Below, piece after piece: positions 23,227-35,237 of a stretch of 64,000 nt of DNA. The notes below the pieces were generated by a model. It saw only the letters and a list, made by a program, of their open reading frames with translations. It did no database searches and was not told the DNA's origin. Both the position numbers and the translations under genes were made by a program. Position 1 is the first letter of the stretch. Each line of letters opens with the position of its first letter. The stretch is taken from positions 35,529,105 to 35,593,104 of the forward strand of contig JAOANR010000005.1 in NCBI GenBank assembly GCA_030278955.1, in the 5' to 3' direction. Source of the DNA: Hygrophila difformis (Eukaryota > Streptophyta > Magnoliopsida > Lamiales > Acanthaceae).

Positions 23227-24562
23227 CTATTCGCATGTGTCAGTTGCGTGAGCTCCTTGACACAGTCCACAAATTATATCTGTTTGCTGCCCTTGAGTGG
23301 AGCTCCCAGCTCCCTGATTAACAGACAATGCTGCCACTTGCTCTTGCAGCTTTTCAATATCTGATTTCTCTGTTGTACCTACAGCACACAAACCACGAGG
23401 GGGAGGGGAATTAACATCATCAGTAAGAACAGATTTGTTTACACTCATTGCTTCAATCTTAGCCCAAGCTTGATCCATGGGAATGTATAGCAGGTGTTGA
23501 CCGCCGGCAGCATCATGCATGTTCTTCCATGCTGGGGTCAAACCGCTATAAAACTTTCTCAATTTCTCCCAATCATGGAAACCATGCTGGGGGCATTTCC
23601 TGAGCAAGTTGAAGAACCGTTCCTTTGCATCATACAGGGACTCGTCTGGCTTCATCTTGAATTCCGCAATCTTAGAGCGGCATTCATCCACCTTGGATTC
23701 CGGGAAGTACTTCATCAAGAAATTTTTGATCACGTCCTCCCATGTAGACTTCTGATTCACGGGCAATGACTTGTACCATGTCCTTGCCCCGCTAGTCAGA
23801 GAGAAAGGAAATAGCCTCAATCGAATGGTGTTGGCAGATACATTCTGGTTCTTGATCGTATCACACAGTTCTAGGAAAGTCTGCAGATGATCATGGGGAT
23901 CTTCATGACTTGCCCCTGCGAACTGGTTGCTCTGAACAAGATTGATGAGGGCCGGCTTTAATTCGAAATTCCTGGCCAAGAATGGAGCTTGTCCAGGAAT
24001 GTTCAAATATGGCTCCAAGATTGGCTGCATGTAATCAGCGGCTGCTGCTTGCTGATTGTTCTCAACTCCTCCTTGATACTGCTGTGGGTAGTAGTTCTGA
24101 TGCATGTAGTAGTTCCTCGGATCATTGAAGTCATTAGGATTTGGGGGATTCTGATGAGGATTCTGGTACTGCTGATTTTGTTGGTTTTGGAAGTTTTGGT
24201 GGTTTTGGTTATTTGGTGGGTTTTGGGGGTTCGGGTTGGGAGGAGGTGCCTCGAAGTGTTGCTGTTCAATGTTTGGTGGGTTCCCGCCTCCTTGTATGAT
24301 CTGAGGAGGGGGATCATCCAAATCATCGTTATCAGCATCTTTGGGGTCTTCCTCGATGTTGTGAAGTGGTGGATTGGGTGGAATGATTTGGGGGAAGGTC
24401 AGGGTTGGCCATATCAGAGATGTCGCTACTGGTGCTTGGTGAAAGTAGTGCCTGTCTTTCCCGTTCCCGTCTCCGTTTAGTCTCCGCCCTAAGACGTCGA
24501 GCTGTCTTTTCTATTTCTGCGTTATACGGGATTTCGGCTGGCGTCTGCTTCCTCCTTTGCAT
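23227..24562 (-). pseudogene. gag: Element A gag, one frameshift and one stop
   Basis: Starts at 24562 (MQRRKQTPAEIPYN). The frame shifts in the run at about 24387-24394, then continues from 24321 with DPPPQIIQGGG, a Gln/Asn-rich linker and the gag core (ALINLVQSNQFAG, EDPHDHLQTFLELCDTI, WYKSLPVNQKSTW, FLMKYFPESK). It ends at TAG 23227-23229, just after CGLCQGAHATDTC. The frame after that stop is pol, so gag and pol were originally one reading frame. The shift lies in a short homopolymer and could be a sequencing error. Confidence 0.88.
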
Positions 24563-24702
24563 AGAACAACGGCTTCAATAATGACGGTACCTGCATATTC
24601 CCCAGGTTAGAATCGGTTTCGGGGTGAATATTTATATTTATATGTATAAGCTAACTAGGATCAATGAGGAATGTAATTCTCTAATAAAACGGCGCTGCAT
24701 CC
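24563..24702 (-). other. Leader of element A between primer site and gag
   Basis: About 140 bases. It aligns with element B's leader, which is split between 1781-1818 and 29198-29287, for example ACCTGCA and CCCCAGGTTAG. This comparison locates where A landed in B. Confidence 0.75.
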
Positions 24703-24720
24703 TCCCCGGCAACGGCGCCA
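24703..24720 (-). other. Primer binding site of element A (tRNA-Asp)
   Basis: The minus strand reads TGGCGCCGTTGCCGGGGA directly after the LTR end. This is complementary to the 3' end of plant tRNA-Asp, the primer known for Athila elements. Confidence 0.9.
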
Positions 24721-27700
24721 TGAAACTTTTGACAATTTCCCACACGAGTATTTTCGAAATAATAGAACCCCGGTCTTGATTTTATTTAATAAAAATCATT
24801 TTATGAAGGCGGAGTTAGGATTAGGGATATATTTATAGGTTGTCACGTTTTTATTACTCGTGTTTAAGAAACTGTGGCCCGAAAGCGCACGGTGTCAAAA
24901 ATTGCAGTAATTTATAGTAAGACCGGTGTGTTCACTGGAGGATGTACGATAGAAGCAGGGCCCACGTCGTTTTACTAGATTTTCCATTCGTATTGCTCCA
25001 ATTGGTTTAAAAAGTGGCTAACGTCTACTAACATGAATTTAAATACAAAAGCACCTAAATCTATTCTACAAAGCAAATAAGTCTATTCTAGAAAGCAGGT
25101 AAAGATTATTCTAAGAATGCGATAGATACAATCTATGGAAGCAATGAAAATTTACATCATGCTAGCTATGAAGCTGAATCACAATGTAGACAGAAGGGAC
25201 AGGAAGGAAAGAATAAAAATTGGACAAGATTTAGATAAGGCAATATTAAACTTCCATTTTTATACACAGATCTTTGTTTGGGATAATTCTATCAGATAGC
25301 TAATTCTCATGCTCTCAATACTGCGTTCCCTTTAACAGACAGGTACTTACAGTATGAGTTTACATGTTCTTAAGACCGCAAACTCTAAGATACCACAGAC
25401 TTGTAGCTGCCCTGGCCTGGGTATGTTACTTCATCTGTGGTGGTTGAGCAACACCTGACAAATCATTTATTGAAATGCCAAGTACTACTATCATTCTCCC
25501 ATGTCACACCCGAAGATTCTAATTAAGCCCTAAACTATCCCTTAACTATCAATCCTAGTAACAGTTATGCAACTCCCAATACAACCGAGTGACCTCTATT
25601 GAAAGCATTTAAAGAAAGTAGTAAAGAAAACAGTAAAGAAAGCATTTAAAATCTATCACTTGGAGGTTTTGAAGGTCTGACCCTGGTAGTAAAAGACAGC
25701 TCCCCATCAGAATGAAGGGGTATGGATCAAGAATTCCCGGCTCTTGCTGAACTGCTCGTGCGTTCACCTCCTTCCGGGTGGTTATGAGATACAAACTAAT
25801 GAAACGAACTAACTAGTCAGTTTGTTCCGGATGCACTCACTCAGGACTCAAAAATAGGCTTTGGCAAGAGAGGATAGCAGTTGAAAGAAAACTCAACCCT
25901 ATCTTAGAAAATAACCAAGGCCTGGATGATGTTTCTCTAAGATTATTTACTACACTATATTTGAGTCCAAGTGGACCCCATCTCGGTGTAATATTTAACC
26001 TTAGATTCCCAACAAACAGCGATTTTGGAAAATAATGAATCTGAAAACCATTCCCTAAACAGGTACTAGACTCTCAATTAAAACACAGATCCTTTCAGTC
26101 TAGATGAGACCTAATCGCTGACTCTGCTTCTAATTTCCCAAAATCAACCCTTGATAGAGTGTGAATTAGTCATAACTGAAGAATTTATCCCTTACTCAGA
26201 TCCAAATTTGATAAAGGAATTTTTATCGGAAATTTAATATGCAATATCTGTTTCAAATCTATGCTTCTATTGTCCAAGGGAAGGATCCCAAAATAGTTTA
26301 GACCACAATAATACATAATAATAGCATGCATAAGGATATATGGGAGTGTAAAATTAACTGACCCAAAATATAGGGGCGGGTCTAGACAGAAAGTGAAACA
26401 CAGATATGATGTGGTCAGGAGACCAAAATAAGGGCAGAATAATTGGGTGGACTGTAAACATCTACTGTCCAATTTCCCAATTCCTCGGATGAAGCGAATT
26501 TAGACAGGTGAAACCCTAAAATGGCAGTGTCGCTACCAGTTGGGCCCCTACTGTCTGTGAATTCGGATAAAACCTACATGCTTCCTCTCTGTAGTACTTA
26601 TCAGCTAATGTTGACAGACATTAGCAGGGTTTTATTACAGATTGGAATTTGGGTTTTGAAAATAAGATAAATAAAATAAAACTGTATCTGGATGAGAGTC
26701 AGTTAAGCAGCTATTATAGTCCCGAATGGACGAACCGCCAAGGCTTCCACTAACTGCCATCCAGACTATGCAAAATAACGCCTAGTAACTAATACCCAGA
26801 GTACGAACTAGTTATCCGTGAGGGAATACCCGCCAACATTAGTCTGATGTATTCTTTACTAATTGCTGCACACAGCACGCAAAAGACAAAATGAAATGAA
26901 ATAAAGAGAAGAGCTTGCATGAGAGACATTGGTTTCTCATGCAAGGTTATGGAATCAATCCATAATTGATGGCTTAAATAATCCCTCCTACCATAATTAA
27001 TTACAGTCCGGATTATCTGTTTAAGGCATCCTGATTTTGTTTATAGAAAAATGTTTTAATGACAATTGAACAAAGGTCCTCTAATCACAACAATTAGTGA
27101 TTTAATTATTTCTAATTAGAATCATCAATCATTAATGACTAGAGGGTTCAATTAATTAATAGGTGGGGAATGGAGAATCAAAATTTTGGAAGCATAACGC
27201 CTTATATTGCAATTCTAGGGTATTACATCTTAATCCGTGGGATTCAGATGTGAGTTTTTGCAATATAATGGAGAATAGAAGATCAGAATTTTAGGATTAA
27301 ATAGAGAAGAGGATTCTGTCGAGATACCATAAATTTTGTCAGGGGCCTAGACCCGCGACATGGGTACCTCGACAGGTTTACAGAAATTTGGGCAGAGTTT
27401 CACCTTGTGTCGCTAAGCAAAAGTTGTGACGCGGACCGTGGGTCCGCGACAAGTGTTTAGCGACACAAGATTGTTCTGGAAAATTTCTAAGTATTTTGGC
27501 TCCCAGTCGCTAACCTGGATTTGTGTCGCGGAACATGGCTCCGCGACAGGATGTCTAGCGACTGGGGTTTTCAAAATAAAAGTGCAAGGCATAGTTCCCT
27601 GTCTCGACAAGGGTGTTCCGCGACAGGAGCCATGCAGAGAGTAATAACAAGAGTTTGGTTCCTGGTCGCTAAGCATGGTTGAGTCGAGGACCGTGGGTCC

Positions 27701-29192
27701 GCGACAGGGTGTTTAGCGACCAAGGGTTTTCAAATAATGAAGACAAGTGTCCTTAGACATCCATGTCGCGGAGCATCCTCCTGTCGACAAACGTGGCTTA
27801 GCGACAAGAGTCGGTTCGCGACATGGGTGGTTCAGGACCCAAGTCAGTAAAAGTAAAGTTGAACAGTAGCATGCAAACAGTGTGATCTCACCCCATTTCG
27901 GATTAAAAAGCTATTCTAAACTACACTATCCAAACAGAATTTAAAAATCTACAAGAACATGCTAGAACAAGATTAAATCTACTCAAAACAGAATTTAAAT
28001 AAAGCAACACCTAATCTAGGATTCAACCATACATAAGCATACAACATATCCACAAATAAGACAAAAAACAATAAGGGTCAAATGACCCAAATGAAAGGAA
28101 AGCAGTAAAAATCCATGGGTTTATGGCACCCATTTCTTGGTTTTGGGACACAACTAGGTGAATATTTTCCCCTTTTATTAATGGGGTTTGTTAATACCCA
28201 TCATTTGGGTAATACAAACCCTAAATCAAGCTCAACAACAAAAAAATAAAACTGTGGAGCCCTAAGCCCATGGGATTCTCCAATTAAGCTAAGCTAAGCT
28301 AAACTATGGCTCAAATTAAATAATACAAAAAAATGAAAATAAACCTACACTAAGAACTACCTAGAGAGGGATTCTCCAACAGTGTCTTCAAGAGAATGAT
28401 TTCTAACCCTGAGCTCATGGGGGTCTCCTCATATTTATAGGAGTGGAGCCCTAAGCCCATGGGCTTGATCTGAGGCCCATTGTGTCTCAAGACATCACAC
28501 ACATCACAGCTTTGTCGCGGAATCACCTTGTGTCGCGGGACAGGGCTGCATATGGCAAGGCTTCTCGACTGGGTCTTGTGTCTCTATAGGTGCGTCTTTG
28601 TCGCTATCCATGTCCGTGTCGCTAATGCATGGATCGCGACTGGAGTTCCTCGACTAGGGCGTGGCTTGGCCTCCAAGGTGTTGGTGGCGCGGAACCTTGG
28701 TCGTGTCGCGGAACCATGGTCCTCGACCAGGGTTCCTCGACCGGATGTTCCCAGACTGGTCTCTTCTTTATGTTGCATGCTGGGTCGCTATTCCTTCATG
28801 TGTCGCGGACCATGGTCCTCGACCAGAGTTCCTCGACCGGATGTTCCCAGACAGAGCTGAATGGGCCAGATGGGCCGGAGTTGTTCTTTTTGTGGGCTTT
28901 TCTATCTTTTCCCATCTTTTTGTATTTTGTGGGCTTGTTTATTCTTTTGCCCATCTTTTGTATCCTTTTTCTTTTCTTTTCTTTTTCTCATGTTTTTGGA
29001 TTTTTCTAACATAAATATGTAATAAAATTACATATTTATGCATCTTTTATACCAGCTCAATATTTTTACAATTATGCATAAATCAGTCCAATTCAACTGC
29101 TTTCTTATTTATTATAAGACCGGAATGCGATCAAATGCCCGTTTCAGACACGGAAATGGATTGAAAATAATGGTCATTTCTGGCCATTATCA
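24721..29192 (-). repeat. 5' LTR of element A
   Basis: Uninterrupted LTR of 4,472 bases, nearly identical to 1819-4114 joined with 12006-14234. It carries clusters of GC-rich inverted repeats (about 27345-27840 and 28510-28860) and a TATA box at 28432-28440. A short scrambled patch at about 28252-28286 replaces the sequence present in the 3' LTR. Promoter position implies a U3 of about 0.75 kb and R plus U5 of about 3.7 kb. Confidence 0.93.
28432..28440 (-). promoter_or_regulatory. TATA box of element A promoter
   Basis: The minus strand reads CTATAAATA within CCTATAAATATGAGGAG. Transcription would start near 28400. No other good TATA box was noticed in the first kilobase of the LTR. Confidence 0.55.
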
Positions 29193-29305
29193 ACAACCCC
29201 CAGGTTAGTAATGGTTCAAGAATATATACAAAAACTATCTATGAGTAAATCATGAGTGTAATTCTCTTAATAAACGGCGCTGCATCCTCCCCGACAACAG
29301 CGCCA
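29193..29305 (-). other. Leader and primer site of element B, after A's insertion point
   Basis: ACAAC (29193-29197) is the duplicated target. The leader then resumes and ends in a primer site at 29288-29305 reading TGGCGCTGTTGTCGGGGA on the minus strand. This is the tRNA-Asp site with two C-to-T changes. It proves that the gag at 1-1780 belongs with this flank. Confidence 0.85.
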
Positions 29306-29514
29306 TGAAACTTTTGACAATTTCCTGCACGAGTATTTTCTAAAATAGATTAAGTTTGAATTTATTAAATGAAAAGAGTTATGATTTATGGAAGGGGTTT
29401 AAGGATATATTTCACTTTTTATTACTCATGTGGGAAACTTTGATTTCAAATGGCGCCATGAAACTCCCCGGCATGAAACTTTTGACAATTTTCCTGCCAT
29501 GAAGATCCCCGCCA
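29306..29514 (-). repeat. Partial LTR end of element B with scrambled primer-site fragments
   Basis: 29306-29451 is a diverged copy of the LTR end, starting TGAAACTTTTGACAATTTCC. From 29452 come short pieces of primer site and LTR end in the wrong order: GGCGCCATGAAAC, CCCCGGCATGAAACTTTTG and CCCCGCCATG. The LTR end occurs three times within about 210 bases (29306, 29474, 29515). Confidence 0.75.
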
Positions 29515-29974
29515 TGAAACTTTTGACAATTTCCCACTATATGAGTATTTTCTGAAAAAGATATAATCCCGGTTTAATTTTATTTAATGAAAATCAATTT
29601 ATGAGGATGGAGTTGGGATTAGGGATATATTTATAGGTTTTCACGTTTTTATTACTCGTGTTAAGAAACTGTGCCCCCGAAAGCGCACGGTGTCAAAAAT
29701 TGCAGTAATTTAAGTAAGACCGGATCGTTCACTGGAGGATGTGCGATAGAAGCAGGGCCCACGTCGCTTACTAAGATTTTCCACTCGGTTACTCGTTTCA
29801 GGTTTTGTATTGGTTTCTAAAAACTATTTGACAATAATTTAAACTAGACTATGAAAGCCATTAAAGATTATCCTACAAAGCAAGGTGAATTTATTCTAAA
29901 AAGCGATTCAATTCTATTCTGAGGAAGCGATAAAATTTATGCTAAGAAAGCGGTTAAAAGTATTCTACGAAAGC
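29515..29974 (-). repeat. LTR of element B, cut by the assembly gap
   Basis: Clearly homologous to the R/U5 side of A's LTR but diverged, especially after about 29780. It runs into the gap, so its length is unknown. Confidence 0.8.
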
Positions 29975-30474
29975 NNNNNNNNNNNNNNNNNNNNNNNNNN
30001 NNNNNNNNNNNNNNNNNNNNNNNNNNNNNNNNNNNNNNNNNNNNNNNNNNNNNNNNNNNNNNNNNNNNNNNNNNNNNNNNNNNNNNNNNNNNNNNNNNNN
30101 NNNNNNNNNNNNNNNNNNNNNNNNNNNNNNNNNNNNNNNNNNNNNNNNNNNNNNNNNNNNNNNNNNNNNNNNNNNNNNNNNNNNNNNNNNNNNNNNNNNN
30201 NNNNNNNNNNNNNNNNNNNNNNNNNNNNNNNNNNNNNNNNNNNNNNNNNNNNNNNNNNNNNNNNNNNNNNNNNNNNNNNNNNNNNNNNNNNNNNNNNNNN
30301 NNNNNNNNNNNNNNNNNNNNNNNNNNNNNNNNNNNNNNNNNNNNNNNNNNNNNNNNNNNNNNNNNNNNNNNNNNNNNNNNNNNNNNNNNNNNNNNNNNNN
30401 NNNNNNNNNNNNNNNNNNNNNNNNNNNNNNNNNNNNNNNNNNNNNNNNNNNNNNNNNNNNNNNNNNNNNNNNNN
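29975..30474. other. Assembly gap of 500 N
   Basis: Exactly 500 undetermined bases, probably a fixed-size scaffold gap. It hides the rest of element B's LTR and possibly the 3' end of the Helitron on its right. Confidence 0.99.
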
Positions 30475-31054
30475 TCTGTGTAACCTTAGATGGCCTATTT
30501 GACTTTTAGACGAGAAGGAATAGAGTCAATTTACACAGTACAAGAAAATGATTATAAGTAATATGATTTATGAAGTTGATTGAGAAAATTAATAATATTT
30601 TCAATTTTATGTAATTAAAATATAGATATCTTATTTTCTACCATTGTCGTGACCACGATGTAATAATGTAATTTCCTGTCGCCACTCATAGACTATAAAT
30701 ATATGGTTGTACATATATAGTTTCGTAAGGATTAGCAGTAACTCAGCCATTAAAAGTATTTTCCAAACTTAATGAGCATCTCATTAAAAAAATCACCTTT
30801 ATCAAAAACACAAGTTGGGCTAAATCCACAATTTAAAGGGAGCACCGAATGTTTTACCGTATCCACATCATTAAATATTTTTAATTGACATTGTGTGATT
30901 GTTAATACGTGGTGATGGTATATATGTAGGCAATGCTAAAGCTCAATTTAAGTACAAATTGTGACTATATAGTGTGTAAGGATAAGTTGAGATGCTATAA
31001 CTGGTCATTGCACAGCTTATTCATTATACGTATATCAAATTGTGAACAAAGATA

Positions 31055-34000
31055 TAATAAGCATCATATAATTGACCGTGGGAAAACACAGGTTCCTTCA
31101 AGTAAATCCCAACACAATCAAGGGTTTGACCCTGGGATTTGTTAATTGTCATTGAAAAACACAAACGAACTGGAAATTGGACACGCTTTAAAAGGAACTG
31201 GAAACTGAACGTCCGGAGGTCCTTTCAAAGGTATTCTGTGCAGAAAAACTTCTTTACCACTATATTCTCCAAAACAAATGGCTGCATGGATAACATTAGA
31301 GCAAAGGTTTTTTTACCATCAACCGCGTCCCATTACAGAGACCTTCAGTTGGATCTAAATTCCTCAACAAAATGATGGGCGCACCAACTTTCAAGACCAA
31401 GCGATGAGGAGGGAGACTACCAGGGCACAAAGAATTTAACATGTCCACATAAACAGCTTGGTCAGCAGGATTGATTGTTTCGTCCCTGCTAAAATATTCT
31501 GTCAATTCTCCGGGGAAACGATCAATAAGCATAGAATTCAACTCATCCACATAACAATTTTTTTGTACTTAACAACATTCTATTTTCAGGTGCACAGCTT
31601 GTCCCTTGTAAACAGGCAAATGAAGGGTACACAAAGTCAGTCAACTTTTGGATAGAAACTTGGTCAGTCTCATACGGCAGACAAAGGTCTAGCGGGATTG
31701 GAATATTAAAATATCTATCTGTTGGTTCATTCCCATTACCAATGCGTAATAAATAAGAAGTAAAAGTAGGATCAAACCGAGCACGCATGTTTTCAGTTAA
31801 ATGGATAATTTGGAATGAAGGCCAAAGTGGTGAATGAACTATACAAGCAGAAATTATTTCAGCCTCACTCCCATTCTTAACAATAGGCAACGTTTGTCTA
31901 AAATCACCACCCAGCACAACAACCTTCCCCCCAAACAAAGATTCTGAATTCATAAGATCCTGAAGCAGATCATTCAATGCTTCGATCACAGATTTCTTCG
32001 ACATTGTAACTTCATCCCACAAAATGAGTTTGCTCTCCTGGATCAATTTCCCCAACGAACTCTGCTTACTAATCCGACAATGGGTTCCACCGGAAGTGTC
32101 AACTGGAATTTTAAACCTAGAATGGGTTGTCCGCCCTCCGGGGAGCAGTGAAGCTGCTATCCCAGAGCTTGCGTTAGCAAGGGCAACAAAGCCTTTCGAG
32201 CGGACATCAGCAAGTAGGGCTCTGTAAAGGAATGATTTGCCCGTTCCACCTGGGCCATCAACAAAAAAAGCACTGCCTTGTCCAGAATATACAGCAGCAG
32301 TGATTTTTTCAAATGCCGCCCGCTGGCCTTCATTCAAAAGGTGAATAGCTGCCAAATCACTTGCCTGGACAATGATATTCCTTTCACTGTCCACTTCCTT
32401 TGTATGCTGCTCAAATGGATTGTTTGGCATTTGTTGGTCAATTAAATTATATGCCCCAAGACTCCTGCCCATTGACAATAAGAAGGATTCGATCTGTGCC
32501 AGGACCTTTTTCCGGATAATATAGGGTGGAAGCTGGAGTTTCAAAAAATCCTCAGAGAGAGAATGCTCAAACATCTCCCACAATGCCCGGGGGCGCTGAG
32601 GCTCACAATACACAAGTAAAGTTGCAAACATGCGGCGGAGTTCATAAGGCATACTAAATGCAGCAGCCTCAGAAAGACATAATTCCTGACCATTATCATT
32701 CTCAAACAAACCCTGGAGAGCACAAGCCTCTTTGAATGTCTGGGCAGTGGTCCCTTGATACTTGAGCAAATCCTGGAAAGAGGTTGGACAACGAACCTTT
32801 GTCAAGAGCAACCGCAAATAATAACGCTCTCCTTCTGTAGGATGCGCAAGATTCACACGGCCTATAGTACCAAGTTGATGTTTCCGGAACTGCCAAAACT
32901 TCTTTGACGCGCTCCAGACAAAATGGGTAGGAAACTCTGAGTATGTCAGCTTAAGTCGTTGTGCTTCCCGATTTGACCTGTTCATGAAAAAACATTCAGT
33001 AAGCATTGTCTTCCTATTGAATGGATTACGCAAGACATTAGCTAATTTCTCCCGGGCATTGAAGTGCACACACTGGAAATTTTCTAAATGGAGCTGTAGA
33101 TGAATAACTGGGGGTTTCATTTCAGAAAGAGGGAATCTAAAAATGCGCCAGGCTGCTTCCTGAGGAGAAACCCACCTCGCAGCTTGGTATTGTTTGATCT
33201 CATCCAAACCTTCCAAGGATTCATCACTACCAACATGAAAGTTTATTTTATCGTGGCCTTTGCAAATGTATTTATAAATGTACTTAATTGACTGGACGGT
33301 CGCACATATTTCTACATTAATGTGACAATTATACTTAGCAAGCAAAAAAGGGTTATATGGAACAACCCATCTATTATCTAAATCCTGCCCCCGAACGCGA
33401 ACTGATACCCCTGTATCCCTCCGCCTATAAACAGGGTAGGCATCATCACCTTTCATCGTGGAGCTACAAATTTTTTTGGGGAAGTTGTAAGAACAACCTC
33501 GCCCAGGCTGCATACAAACATTTGACGGATTTAAATCTCCACATGGACCATGCATCATATGGGTTTTGACCAACATGTGCAAATATGGGTGTTCAATTTT
33601 GTCAGGAATTTCAGCACACACAATCGAGTCATATTCATCAGTAGAAAAAAATTTTGATTTTGGAGCAAGTATCAACAAAAAGTGAGCATGTGGTAACCCA
33701 CGCTTTTGGAATTCAATCACATATGTATATGCAATGACATCACCAAAAAGTTGCCGCTGGATTAAATCATGTTTCAATTCAGCAAGCTTTGAGTGAAAGA
33801 CACGGGCAGTTAAGTCAGGCCGGTTTTGAACAAGTGCATTGGGCATTAACAATTCCTTTATTTCGGGCCAATTCGGATTACACGTAATAGTCAGGAAAAG
33901 ATCAGGCTTACCAAAGTGCTGAACAAGAGCCATTGCATCCATATATCGGCGCCTCATATCACGCGGGCCACCAATGAAAGTAGGTGGCAGGTATGTTTTC

Positions 34001-35237
34001 TAGCCACAATTCGCAGCATCTTTTTCACCACTTGCAAAGCAATCTTGGATACCCTGCAAAAATTCATTCCGAATATCAGACTGCTTTAATCTATGAAAAT
34101 CAAGCCGTTAGGATTCTATTTTAATGTATTGATCAACAAAAAATTGCTGTGTCAAGCGGCCAAAATGCAGGACAAAAGGTGAATCATTAGGTCTGATTTG
34201 AAACATATAAGCGTAATATTCCCTTATTGAAACAACAGGACATTCAGTTGATGCCGATGCAGCCACTACAAAACAGAAAAAACAAGCATTAAAGAAAGAA
34301 ATTATTAAATAGATGAAATCAATATATATTCTCGTAACAGCAACAACCAACATTCTGTCTCATGGAGGAAGACGTCATCCGCAGAGGAGGGAACACCAAT
34401 ATTTGCAGACAAACAAGGACCATCCATGGGATGTTCCGCAGCAGGAATATTATGTCCCTTTTTTTTTATTCCCTGATGCCAGCCACTCTCCCCAAAGGGG
34501 AACAACAGGGGGTATTGCAAAGGATCATAACACCCATAATAGTATGACACATAATACCCCTGCCCATTGTGGCTGTGGACTTTAATATGCCGCGTTGTTG
34601 TGATCTCATGGCCCTCACCTTCAATCCACAACGCAGCAACCTGGGAAACTGAGGGTTTATTAAAAGTTTTATGGTCACCCACGGGATTGCTATGGAAGAT
34701 AATATTATATTCAGCCAAATCAGGGATAGCATTCAAGGAGCGGAAAAAACTGCGAGTAAGGATTTTCCAAGAGAAGTTCGACGATCGTTTTTATGACACG
34801 GGGATGAACACGCGGGAAAGATTTAGACCGTTCCGCACACTGAGTTTCAGAATCGAAAAAATATAGCTGCAGATGAGTCGATTTGGCAACAGGATCAATG
34901 AAATGGAAAAGTTGGCCTTGTACCTTGAAAGTATAAATACCTTTATTATTCGTTGCCAAATCTTTATCATACCTAACACCGAGAGAAGTGAATGCAAATT
35001 CATTATTTATTGCACGGATGTATTCCCTAAAAGAAATAGCTTCTTGGGAAGATGAAAGAAGCAATTCCTTGAGTGGGCCAGGCACCCGATTAAAAGCGAT
35101 GGAAACATCTCCTTCCAGGCAACAGAAATTTTTTGTTTCGCCAGGGAATTTGAATGCACCACAGTGTGGACAATTTGCAATCTTTTTCAAGACAAATGGC
35201 TCAGAAGGCAAACGGCAAGCAAAAGCCAGCGACACGC
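31055..35237 (-). pseudogene. Helitron Rep-helicase gene, broken
   Basis: Rolling-circle replication initiator fused to a PIF1-type helicase. The first large exon follows an acceptor (GTGTCTCATTTAG) near 35238 and has NCPHCGAFKFPGETKNFCC, then NPYSQFF, IPDL and YYYGCYDPLQYPLLFPFGE. A small intron seems to lie at about 34271-34340 (acceptor TTTTTTCTGTTTTGTAG). The Rep part has REYYAYMFQIRP, the HUH motif GLPHAHF (near 33690) and the tyrosine pair in YIYKYICKG. The helicase has GPGGTGKS (near 32250), LILWDEV, GGDFRQTLP, LTENMR and, at about 31120-31170, [12 protein letters not shown]. Stops lie at 34108-34110 and 34000-34002. Frameshifts lie near 34745, 31560, 31305 and 31215; the first three are in A or T runs. 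No RPA or nuclease domain is seen. Confidence 0.9.

Larger units (their letters stand above)
1819..29192 (-). mobile_element. Element A: Athila-type Ty3/gypsy retrotransposon with nested insertion
   Basis: A complete LTR retrotransposon on the minus strand. On the plus strand both ends read TG...CA. The flanking 5-base duplication ACAAC is exact (1814-1818 and 29193-29197). The internal domain is 14235-24720 (about 10.5 kb), with gag, pol and a long 3' region. The two LTRs are about 4.5 kb each and look nearly identical by eye, so the insertion is fairly recent. The 3' LTR is split by element C. Without C the element is about 19.5 kb, large for Athila. The tRNA-Asp primer site, the pol type and the lack of a chromodomain after integrase fit the Athila lineage. 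No env-like frame is visible where Athila elements often have one. Confidence 0.93.

Noticed and set aside
29939..30502. 187-codon frame across the assembly gap
   Set aside because: It consists almost entirely of undetermined bases.
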